A DNA stretch of 7,006 nt, taken from positions 1 through 7,006 of the forward strand of contig JAWLCG010000276.1 of assembly GCA_041687295.1 (NCBI GenBank), given 5' to 3'. This document shows, piece by piece, positions 1-5,949 of this stretch (position 1 is the first letter of the stretch; each line of letters opens with the position of its first letter). The DNA is from JAWLCG01 sp041687295. Its GTDB lineage: Bacteria; Planctomycetota; Phycisphaerae; SM23-33; FEN-1343. Both the position numbers and the translations under genes were made by a program. The notes under the pieces were generated by a model that was given only the letters and a program-made list of their open reading frames with translations, ran no database searches and had not been told where the DNA came from.

Positions 1-2086
1 CCTGCTCGACGGCGGCGGCGTTCTGCTTGGTCACGCCGGTGATGCTCTCGATGTTTCGGCTGATTTGCTCGCTGGCGGCCGACTGCTCCTCGCTGGCGGC
101 GGCGATCTGCTGAATCGTGCTGGCGATGCCATTGGCGTTGGCCATGATCGTCTGCAGCGCCGAACCCGCCTGGCCGGCCTTCTCGACGCCGGCGGCCACG
201 CGGACGCCGCCCTCGTCCATGGCCTCGACGGCTGTGACCGTCTGCTCCTGAATGCTCTTGATGCTGGTGGCGACTTCCTTGGTCGCCTCGGTGGTGCGCT
301 CGGCGAGCTTGCGGACCTCGTCGGCGACGACCGCAAAGCCGCGTCCATGCTCGCCGGCGCGGGCGGCCTCGATGGCGGCATTCAGGGCCAGCAGGTTCGT
401 CTGGTCGGCGATGTCGTTGATGACGGCGATGATCTGCCCGATCTGCTCGCTGGCCTTGCCCAGGTCGCCGATGGTGGCGGCGGCCTGGCTGGCCGACTCG
501 CTGATCGAGTGCATGCCCTCGACGGTCTCGCTGACGACCGAGCCGCCCTCCTGGGCCGCATTGAGCGACTGCTGGGCGGCCTCGGCGGCGCTGGTGGCGT
601 TGCGGGCGACTTCCATGATGGTGGCGGCCATCTCTTCGATAGCGCTGGCGACCTCGGCGGTCTGGTTGCTCTGGGTCTGGGCGCCGGCGGAGATCTGCTC
701 ATTGGAGGCGCTGATCTCGGTGGCGGCGGTGGCCACCTCGTCGGCCATGCCGGCGATGTTGACGATCATGTCGTGCAGCTGGTCGACGAATCGGTTGAAC
801 CACTGGGCCAACTCGCCGGCCTCGTCGTTGCTGTTGACCTCGAGGCGCCGGGTCAGGTCGCCTTCGCCGGTGGCGATGTCCTTGACCATGGCCGTCGCCT
901 GGCGAATGGGCCGGGTCAGACGCCCACCGATCACCCACGCCAGCGTTCCGCAGCCGACGATGACCAGCAGGCCCGTGCCGATCACCCAGCCGACCATGCC
1001 CGTCAGCGTCGCCTGGATCCGCGCGATGGCATCCTGGAAGTCGTCCTCGTACGCCCCAGCTCCGATGACCCAGTCCCAGGGCTCGTAGTAGATGGTGGCC
1101 GCCAGCTTCGAGCGGGCCTGCGCCTCGCCCTGGTTGCGCCAGGGATAGCGGAACTGGCTGACGCTGCCGTCGCCGGCCTGCACGCTGCCGTTGACGATGT
1201 CATGCACGAACAGCTTGCCGTCGGCGTCGCGGGCGTCCCAGATGCTCTCGCCGTCGCGCTGGCCCTGCTGCGAAACGATGTACTGGCCTTTCTGGCTGCC
1301 CTGGCCGCCGAGAACGTAGACGTAGCCGCTCTTGCCCACGGTGATGTCCATCATCGCCTGGCGGACCAGGCCGGCGTGATCCTCGGCCACACTGACGCCC
1401 AGCATGCCGATCACCTGGCCCGAGGTGTCCCGCAAGGGCCCGTAGGCCGTCGTATGCCACTCGCCGTTGACCCTGGCCCGGCCGGTGAAGGTCCGGCCCT
1501 GCAGCACGGCCTCGACCACCGGGTTCATCGAACCATCCGCCCCTCGGGCGGGCACGTAGGACCCCAGCGGCCTCTGGCCATTCTCATCCACCAGGTTGCT
1601 GCATGCGCGGAGCATGTCGCCGGCGGGGTTCATCTGCTGGAAGATCGTACAGTTGGCGTCCATCAGCTCCCGGACGTCATCGACGATGGGCGAGCGGACC
1701 GACGGGTCGCTGTTCTGGCCCAGCCACTGATCCCCCGCCAGCAGGCGTGGCAGCTGGACCGTCTCCACCCGGCCAGTGACCTGGTTGCGGGCCTGCCAGG
1801 CGATGGTCTGGCTGTCCAGGCGGGCGCCGCCGGCCTGCTCCAGCAGCTTGCCGGCCACGGCCAGGTCGTTCTTGAGCTTGCCCAACGAGGACTCGTGCTG
1901 CGTCCGGGCCAGCATGTACATGTCCTGTACGATCTTGGCGCACTGGTCGCGGGCCTGTGCATTGAGCTCCTCGACCACGTCGTTCTGCAGGGGCCTGCTC
2001 AGGAGCAGCACCACGGCCACCAGGCTCAGGGCCGTCACCGCGATACCCAGAACACTCATGCCCACGACTTTCTTCTTCAAGGTCAT
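1..2086 (-). CDS. Methyl-accepting chemotaxis protein with Cache sensor domain (C-terminus cut off by window edge)
   Basis: This is a transmembrane chemoreceptor that senses a ligand outside the inner membrane and controls the CheA/CheW kinase complex. Reading from ATG at 2086 gives 695 residues without a stop, so the C-terminal tail lies beyond base 1. Domains: a basic start (MTLKKK) and membrane helix at about 8-30; an extracytoplasmic sensor at about 31-360 resembling the Cache_3-Cache_2 fusion type, with GYVYVL near 254 and the closing motif YYEPWDWVIGAGAY near 333-346; a second membrane helix at about 361-387; HAMP at about 388-440 (LTRPI, then GEGDLTRRL); and a coiled-coil signalling domain. 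The conserved hairpin tip lies at about 564-598 (NLLALNAAIEAARAGEHGRG, then FAVVADEVRKLAERT). Glutamate/glutamine-rich stretches near 475-500 and 665-675 fit methylation helices. The start is chosen over the in-frame ATG at 2059 because AGGAG lies six bases upstream. The ligand is unknown; Cache sensors usually bind small organic molecules. Confidence 0.97.
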   Translation of the reverse strand, partial: MTLKKKVVGMSVLGIAVTALSLVAVVLLLSRPLQNDVVEELNAQARDQCAKIVQDMYMLARTQHESSLGKLKNDLAVAGKLLEQAGGARLDSQTIAWQARNQVTGRVETVQLPRLLAGDQWLGQNSDPSVRSPIVDDVRELMDANCTIFQQMNPAGDMLRACSNLVDENGQRPLGSYVPARGADGSMNPVVEAVLQGRTFTGRARVNGEWHTTAYGPLRDTSGQVIGMLGVSVAEDHAGLVRQAMMDITVGKSGYVYVLGGQGSQKGQYIVSQQGQRDGESIWDARDADGKLFVHDIVNGSVQAGDGSVSQFRYPWRNQGEAQARSKLAATIYYEPWDWVIGAGAYEDDFQDAIARIQATLTGMVGWVIGTGLLVIVGCGTLAWVIGGRLTRPIRQATAMVKDIATGEGDLTRRLEVNSNDEAGELAQWFNRFVDQLHDMIVNIAGMADEVATAATEISASNEQISAGAQTQSNQTAEVASAIEEMAATIMEVARNATSAAEAAQQSLNAAQEGGSVVSETVEGMHSISESASQAAATIGDLGKASEQIGQIIAVINDIADQTNLLALNAAIEAARAGEHGRGFAVVADEVRKLAERTTEATKEVATSIKSIQEQTVTAVEAMDEGGVRVAAGVEKAGQAGSALQTIMANANGIASTIQQIAAASEEQSAASEQISRNIESITGVTKQNAAAVEQ

Positions 2087-2419
2087 GTAACGCTCCTGTA
2101 CCAGTCTGGCGCGCAGCCTCAGCGGCCCGCCCAGACCCCTTTGGTGTCAGCCGCCGTCCGAAGCCCCCGCATCGGCAACGCGGGGCGACGACTCATCAGC
2201 GATGACCGCTCTGCGGGCAGTTGGAATGCTGCCTCGCATCGGGAATCGGTCAACCCCCAACTCGGACGGTCGCGCCCCAGACTTGACCAAAGATCAGCGC
2301 GCCATGTCACCGCTCGGCCATCACGCGGGTAGCCGGGCGTGGCGGCAACTGCTGTTGGGCCTGGGGGCGGCCCTCGCCTTGGCATCGGCCGACCCATCGG
2401 GGCGAGCCCGGGGGGATCG
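2087..2419. other. Intergenic region between GH130 and the chemoreceptor gene, no gene seen
   Basis: This 333-base gap carries no credible gene on either strand. On the minus strand it separates the GH130 stop from the chemoreceptor start, so it should hold the chemoreceptor promoter unless the two genes are co-transcribed. A TTGACC at 2253-2248 (minus strand) looks like a -35 box, but no good -10 box follows at 16-18 bases. GGTCAA at 2248-2253 and TTGACC at 2283-2288 form a 6-bp inverted pair that could be operator half-sites or chance. An imperfect GC-rich inverted repeat lies at about 2164-2187 (CCCCGC against GCGGGG, 9-base loop). I find no sigma-54 or complete flagellar sigma-28 promoter. 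No stem with a T-run that would end GH130 transcription is visible. Confidence 0.6.
2093..2097 (-). promoter_or_regulatory. Ribosome binding site of the chemoreceptor gene
   Basis: AGGAG on the minus strand, six bases before the ATG at 2086. It favours this start over the internal in-frame ATG at 2059, which would remove the basic N-terminal end in front of the first membrane helix. Confidence 0.75.
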
Positions 2420-3445
2420 CTACCCCTTCACGTGCCGCACCAGTTCGTCCAGGCCCACCGTCGCCAGGGCGATGGCCGTGTCGCACACGCCGTAGTAGAT
2501 CCGCAGCTGCCCGTCGACGACGACGGCGCCGGTCGGGAACACCACGTTGGGGATGTAGAGCCCGAACCGCTCGTAGTAGGCCTGCGGCTCCATGATCGGC
2601 TCGGCCGTGCGGGCCAGCACGCGCGTGGGGTTCTCGGCGTCCAGCAGCATGGCCCCGACACGGTAGACGTTGCGGCGGGTGGCGGGGTGAATGTCCTGCA
2701 CGCCGTGGTAGAGCACCAGCCAGCCGGCGTCGGTGAGGATCGGCGGGGTCGAGCCGCCAATGCGGACGTCCTCCCACGACTGCTCGGGGCGGGCGATGAG
2801 CACCGGCTCGTCCCAGCTGTGCAGGTCGTCGGAGTAGCTCAGCCAGATGCCCGCCTTGTCCGTCCCGTACTTCTTGCCGACGTACTGCAGGGGCCTTCGC
2901 AGCATCGCGTAGCGCCCGCCGATGCGTTGGGGGAAGAGGATCACATCGCGGTCGTCGAGCTCCCGCGCCGTCGCCCAGGCGAAGTGCTGCCAGTTGACGC
3001 GGTCATGGCTGACGGCGATACCCGAGCGGGTCTGGTTCTCGTCGGGGTCGCCGCTGAAGCCGGGGAAGTCCGTCTGGAACGACTCGGGCACGCCCGTGCC
3101 GGTCGGATGGCTGCTCCAGGCGTAGGGGCGGTAGGCGTAGGTCATGTAGTACGCGTCGTCGAGGCGGACCACGCGGGGGTCCTGCACGCTGCCGAACGCG
3201 CTGCCGGCCATGGCTGGCGTGAAGACCGGCTCGTCGCGGACGTGCTCAAAGTGGACGCCGTCGTCGCTGGCCAGCAGGCCGATGTGGCAGATGAAGGGCC
3301 GAAGCTGCCCCGCCGCCCGCTCGTAGAGGTAGGTCCGTCCGTCCTCGTAGAGCACGCCGGGGTTGAACACGGTCGCCATTCGCCAGTCGTATAGGCCGGG
3401 GGTGATGATGGGGTTGTCCGGGTGCCGCTCGATTCGCAGGGCCAT
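2420..3445 (-). CDS. GH130-family beta-mannoside phosphorylase or hydrolase
   Basis: A complete 341-residue protein, a normal length for glycoside hydrolase family 130. This family cleaves beta-mannosides, usually by phosphorolysis giving mannose 1-phosphate; some subfamilies hydrolyse instead. It is a single five-bladed beta-propeller-type domain throughout. Motifs: an N-terminal NPIITP (11-16); NPGV (28-31); QDPR (88-91), whose D89 aligns with the family's catalytic aspartate; MLRRP (181-185); a GSTPP turn (231-235) followed by WLVLYHGV (242-249); and YYGVCDT (317-323) near the C-terminus. The arginine pair and Y246/H247 lie where phosphorylase members hold phosphate, which leans towards a phosphorylase, but this is from memory and not an alignment. 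No signal peptide is present, so it is probably cytoplasmic. The start is supported by AAGGAGGAG just upstream. It is divergent from the GH36-type gene with a 293-base shared control region. Substrate linkage (Man-Glc, Man-Man, Man-GlcNAc) cannot be decided here. Confidence 0.93.
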   Translation of the reverse strand: MALRIERHPDNPIITPGLYDWRMATVFNPGVLYEDGRTYLYERAAGQLRPFICHIGLLASDDGVHFEHVRDEPVFTPAMAGSAFGSVQDPRVVRLDDAYYMTYAYRPYAWSSHPTGTGVPESFQTDFPGFSGDPDENQTRSGIAVSHDRVNWQHFAWATARELDDRDVILFPQRIGGRYAMLRRPLQYVGKKYGTDKAGIWLSYSDDLHSWDEPVLIARPEQSWEDVRIGGSTPPILTDAGWLVLYHGVQDIHPATRRNVYRVGAMLLDAENPTRVLARTAEPIMEPQAYYERFGLYIPNVVFPTGAVVVDGQLRIYYGVCDTAIALATVGLDELVRHVKG

Positions 3446-3447
3446 GG

Positions 3448-3456
3448 CTCCTCCTT
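3448..3456 (-). promoter_or_regulatory. Strong Shine-Dalgarno sequence of the GH130 gene
   Basis: AAGGAGGAG on the minus strand ends two bases before the ATG at 3445; the AAGGAG core sits five bases from the start codon. This is close to a perfect anti-16S match and fixes the start. Confidence 0.85.
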
Positions 3457-3467
3457 GTGCTGGGCGG

Positions 3468-3497
3468 ATGGTACTGCGGGGCGGGCCCGGCTGGCAA
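3468..3497 (-). promoter_or_regulatory. Candidate sigma-70-type promoter for GH130
   Basis: On the minus strand, TTGCCA (3497-3492, five of six matches to TTGACA) is followed after 18 bases by TACCAT (3473-3468, four of six matches to TATAAT). Transcription would start near 3461, leaving a leader of about 16 bases that just contains the ribosome binding site. The spacing and box quality are good, but promoter consensus in this organism is unknown. Confidence 0.4.
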
Positions 3498-3525
3498 GGC
3501 GGATCGAGACCATCTGCCGACTACG

Positions 3526-3623
3526 CCTGCGGGTCCGCACGCGAGGCTCGGCCCAAGCCCACGGAATGCCTTCCGTGGGCATCGGGGCGGGCCGTTGCCG
3601 GCGAGGCACAACGCACCCGCAGG
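3526..3623. promoter_or_regulatory. Nested inverted-repeat element between the divergent sugar genes
   Basis: The core is a perfect palindrome at 3557-3580: arm GCCCACGGAA, loop TGCC, and the exact reverse complement. Around it GGCCC (3550-3554) can pair with GGGCC (3589-3593), and CCTGCGGGT (3526-3534) pairs exactly with ACCCGCAGG (3615-3623). The 10-bp core with a four-base loop is unlikely to be chance; the 5-bp pair easily could be and the 9-bp pair might be. Because both flanking genes point away from it, a terminator role makes little sense. An operator for a regulator of both genes is the more natural inference. A structured leader RNA is less likely, since the best promoter candidates for both genes place the element upstream of the transcript. 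Confidence 0.5.
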
Positions 3624-3665
3624 TCCGACAGGCAAACGGTCGAGCCCCCGGCGCAGGCCGACCGG

Positions 3666-3694
3666 TTGCATTCGGCGGCCGCTTCGCGTACAGA
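3666..3694 (+). promoter_or_regulatory. Weak candidate promoter for the GH36-type gene
   Basis: TTGCAT (3666-3671), 17 bases, then TACAGA (3689-3694); each box matches only three of six consensus positions. It would start transcription near 3700, giving a leader of about 38 bases before the ATG at 3739. It is the best candidate seen in this GC-rich stretch, but is weak evidence on its own. Confidence 0.2.
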
Positions 3695-3728
3695 CAGGAC
3701 GAATGGAACGCCTCGCTGCCCCTTGCCC

Positions 3729-3733
3729 AGGAG
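3729..3733 (+). promoter_or_regulatory. Ribosome binding site deciding the start of the GH36-type gene
   Basis: AGGAG lies five bases before the ATG at 3739. The frame stays open upstream to 3457 and includes another ATG at 3703 that has only a poor AGGA-like motif, so this site is the main reason to prefer 3739. Confidence 0.75.
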
Positions 3734-3738
3734 AGACC

Positions 3739-5700
3739 ATGCCTGCCAAGAGTCCCAAGCTCCTGTCGTCGCTGCCGGCCGGCCTGTGCCGTCAGAAGGA
3801 CCCCAACGGAGTCGGGCAGTTCCTCCTGGCCGACCGGTCGGTCCTGAAGGCGGGTCTGGCGGCGGGGCTGCGCCTGGCAGGGCTGGCCAAGTGGTTCGCC
3901 TTGACCAGGCCGGGGCTGTACTGGATGCACCCGGCCTTCGGCACCGAGCCCTCGAGTGTGCCGGCCGAGACGCAGATGCTGCTCTGGCGGCGCACCGACG
4001 GCCAGTACGGCCTGCTGGTGCCGCTGGTGGCCGGCGACATCCGCGCGACGCTCGCCGGCGGCGAGGAGGGCCTGGGCCTGAGCTTCGAAGGTGCCCTACC
4101 GGGCGAGGAGCCCGAGTCGGCCCGGGTGCTCTTCGCGGCGGCCGGCGCGGACCCCTTCGCCCTGGTCGCCTCGGCCATGGACGCCGTCGCCGACGCCCTG
4201 CGGACCTTCCGCCCCCGCACGCAGAAGAACGAGCCGGCCTTTCTCGACTGGCTGGGCTGGTGCACCTGGGACGCCTTCTACCACACCGTCGACGAGGCCA
4301 AGGTGCTGGCCGGGCTCAAGAGCTTCCGGGACGGCGGCGTCCAGCCGGGCTTTGTCATCCTCGACGATGGCTGGAAGGACGTGCAGGGCGACCACCTCAA
4401 CGAGTTCCGCGCCAACCCTGAGAAGTTTCCCAACGGCCTGGCCCCGCTGATCCGCCGGGCCAAGCGTGAGTTCGGCGTGAGGCTCTTCGGGGCGTGGCAC
4501 TGCTTCGAGGGCTACTGGGCGGGCATCAACCCGGCCGGCCCGCTGGCGCAGCGCTACCGCCTGGTGCACAACGCCGCGGTCATCCGCCCCTGGATCAAGC
4601 CGGAGAAGACCGAGAAGCTCTACCTGGTCCACCCCGACGACATCCACCGGTTCTTCCAGGAGTTCCACCACTTCCTGCGGGCCGAGGGGGTCGACATGGT
4701 CAAGGTCGACGGCCAGAGCGCGTTGGAGCTGTTCACGAAGGGCCGGCTCGGGCGGGTCTCGACGATGCGGACCTTCCAGGAGGCCCTGCAGGGCGCCGCC
4801 CAGACGCACTTCACCGGCAACATCATCCACTGCATGAGCAACGGCTCGGACGTGGCGCTGCACATGGCGGCCTCGCAGGGCTGGCGCAACAGCCAGGACT
4901 ACTTCCCCAAGCGTGGCGACGAGGCCCAGCAGGCCCACGTGCACCTCAACGCCATGAACAGCTTCTGGACGGGCACCTTCAGCATCCCCGACTGGGACAT
5001 GTTCCAGACGCACGGGGCAGCCCCGGCCTACCACGCCGCCGCCCGGGCCCTGAGCGGCGGGCCTGTCTACGTGTGCGACTATCCCGGCCAGCAGGACTTC
5101 GACCTGCTCCGCAAGCTCGTCACGACCGACGGGCGGGCCCTGCGCCCGGACCGCCCCGCCCTGCCGGCCGAGGACTGCCTCCTGACCGACTGCCGGCGCG
5201 AGGCGAAGCTGCTCAAGGTCACCAACCGCTGCGGGCCCATCGGGCTGCTGGGGCTGTTCCACTGCCAGGCCGGCGGCGGGAGCATCCGCGACCGCTACCG
5301 CCCCGCCGACGTGCACGACCTGCCGGGGACGCGCTTCGCCGCGTGGCACCACACCACCGGGCAGTTGGCCGTCCTGGGCCGGGACAAGGCCCGGGCCGTC
5401 GAGCTGGGGCCCGTGGAGTTCGAGCTGGTGACGTTGGCGCCCATCGAGAAGGGCTTTGCCGTGCTGGGCCTGCTGGACAAGTTCGCCGCCCCGGCGGCCG
5501 TCACGGGGTTCGGCCTGCTGGAGGGGGCCGCCTGGGCCCGCCTCCGCGACGGGGGTCGCGTGGGCTTCTACTGCCAGCAGCCCCCCGCCGCCGTCCGCGT
5601 CAATGGCCGAAAGGCCCGCTTCGCCCACGACGCCGCCACCGGCCTGCTCACCGTCGCCGCCCCCACCGGCGGCCCCGTCGAGGTGACGCTGCGCTGGTAG
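3739..5700 (+). CDS. GH36-type raffinose synthase/Sip1-family alpha-galactosidase
   Basis: A 653-residue protein of the group containing plant raffinose synthases, seed imbibition (Sip1) alkaline alpha-galactosidases and archaeal GalS, within the GH36 clan of retaining alpha-galactoside enzymes. An N-terminal beta-rich part (about 1-160) leads into the barrel: WLGWCTWDAF (171-180), FVILDDGW (205-212) with the D209-D210 pair, MVKVDGQ (320-326) with D324 as expected nucleophile, and R383-x-S-x-D387 before YFP as expected acid/base. A C-terminal beta-sandwich (about 490-653) ends in a GxVGFY...VNG segment typical of the family. Plant members are about 750-780 residues, so this is a shorter, bacterial-type form. 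No signal peptide is seen; cytoplasmic action on imported oligosaccharides is inferred. It may hydrolyse alpha-galactosides or transfer galactose; the sequence does not settle which. The final Trp codon's last two bases and the stop codon lie inside an inverted repeat. Confidence 0.9.
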   Translation: MPAKSPKLLSSLPAGLCRQKDPNGVGQFLLADRSVLKAGLAAGLRLAGLAKWFALTRPGLYWMHPAFGTEPSSVPAETQMLLWRRTDGQYGLLVPLVAGDIRATLAGGEEGLGLSFEGALPGEEPESARVLFAAAGADPFALVASAMDAVADALRTFRPRTQKNEPAFLDWLGWCTWDAFYHTVDEAKVLAGLKSFRDGGVQPGFVILDDGWKDVQGDHLNEFRANPEKFPNGLAPLIRRAKREFGVRLFGAWHCFEGYWAGINPAGPLAQRYRLVHNAAVIRPWIKPEKTEKLYLVHPDDIHRFFQEFHHFLRAEGVDMVKVDGQSALELFTKGRLGRVSTMRTFQEALQGAAQTHFTGNIIHCMSNGSDVALHMAASQGWRNSQDYFPKRGDEAQQAHVHLNAMNSFWTGTFSIPDWDMFQTHGAAPAYHAAARALSGGPVYVCDYPGQQDFDLLRKLVTTDGRALRPDRPALPAEDCLLTDCRREAKLLKVTNRCGPIGLLGLFHCQAGGGSIRDRYRPADVHDLPGTRFAAWHHTTGQLAVLGRDKARAVELGPVEFELVTLAPIEKGFAVLGLLDKFAAPAAVTGFGLLEGAAWARLRDGGRVGFYCQQPPAAVRVNGRKARFAHDAATGLLTVAAPTGGPVEVTLRW

Positions 5701-5782
5701 GGCGGGCACGGCCCGCCGACGATGGCGCCTGGCGCCCCGTGGCGGGCCGTGGCGCCCCGTGGCGGGCCGTGCCCGCCCTACC
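5696..5782. repeat. REP-like palindromic element with 22-bp arms, carrying the GH36 stop codon
   Basis: The left arm 5696-5717 and right arm 5761-5782 are perfect reverse complements over 22 bp, separated by 43 bases. The left arm starts GGTAGGGCGGG and includes the TAG stop of the GH36-type gene; the right arm ends GCCCGCCCTACC. The first half of the tandem repeat inside the loop repeats the first 11 bases of the right arm (5741-5751), so an alternative 11-bp hairpin with 5707-5717 is possible. In RNA the element would form a very stable stem at the gene's 3' end and may act as a transcript-protecting or weak terminating structure. No T-run follows, so it is not a classical intrinsic terminator. 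The layout resembles dispersed extragenic palindromes, but only one copy can be seen here. Confidence 0.75.
5731..5770. repeat. Two exact 20-bp tandem repeats
   Basis: The unit GGCGCCCCGTGGCGGGCCGT occurs at 5731-5750 and again, without mismatch, at 5751-5770. The second copy overlaps the right arm of the surrounding inverted repeat. Just before it, GGCGCC-T-GGCGCC (5724-5736) suggests an older partial copy. Identity of the two units points to recent duplication by slippage or recombination. Confidence 0.9.
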
Positions 5783-5817
5783 TCGTTCGGGAAATATTTG
5801 TCAGGCCAAATCAGCAG

Positions 5818-5846
5818 TTGTGATCCTGAGCATCTCTGAGTACACT
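5818..5846 (+). promoter_or_regulatory. Candidate promoter for carB
   Basis: TTGTGA (5818-5823), 17 bases, then TACACT (5841-5846); each box matches four of six consensus positions. They sit in the one locally AT-richer patch (about 5791-5845) of this gap, as expected for a promoter. Transcription would begin near 5853, giving a leader of about 97 bases. The leader is very GC-rich and contains CCGGC (5861-5865) facing GCCGG (5872-5876) and other imperfect inverted repeats, but no convincing attenuator, leader peptide or riboswitch. Confidence 0.4.
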
Positions 5847-5936
5847 TCGGCCCCAAGTCACCGGCCGACGCGCCGGCTCCCTGCGAAGGCCCCGCCCGAG
5901 GGCTGCGCCGGGGGCGGCCCGGCCCAGGGTTCGTAG

Positions 5937-5942
5937 AGAGGA
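5937..5942 (+). promoter_or_regulatory. Ribosome binding site of carB
   Basis: AGAGGA lies seven bases before the ATG at 5950, which also gives the expected N-terminus of the family (a short lead, then KVLIIGSGPIVIGQ). Confidence 0.65.
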
Positions 5943-5949
5943 TTCATCC

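Noticed and set aside
65..2332. A 755-codon open frame on the + strand
   Set aside because: It lies antisense to the chemoreceptor, whose domains are all recognisable. The translation is Gly/Ala/Leu/Asp/His-rich with no family motif, as expected from the opposite strand of a GC-rich gene.
2304..2495. Possible small secreted protein on the + strand with a signal-like stretch (QLLLGLGAALALA)
   Set aside because: It continues as an Arg/Ser/Thr-rich shadow over the 3' end of the GH130 gene, has no clear ribosome binding site, and the hydrophobic run is easily produced by GC-rich sequence.
3703..3738. Upstream ATG at 3703 as the start of the GH36-type gene
   Set aside because: It is in frame and would add 12 residues, but its ribosome binding site is poor while the ATG at 3739 has AGGAG at ideal distance. 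It cannot be fully excluded.
5696..5800. Classical intrinsic terminator after the GH36-type gene
   Set aside because: The stem is strong but the loop is 43 bases and no T-run follows on either strand, so it is reported as a repeat and not as a terminator.
5798..5826. TTGTCA at 5798-5803 as the -35 box of carB
   Set aside because: No acceptable -10 box follows at 16-18 bases (TGATCC and neighbours match poorly); the pair TTGTGA/TACACT slightly downstream is better.
4096..5856. A 586-codon open frame on the - strand
   Set aside because: Antisense shadow of the GH36-type gene; composition is biased towards Gly, Val, Ala and Gln repeats and no domain is recognisable.
4494..5936. A 480-codon open frame on the + strand
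   Set aside because: Out-of-frame reading of the GH36-type gene, very rich in Arg, Pro and Gly, with no motif.
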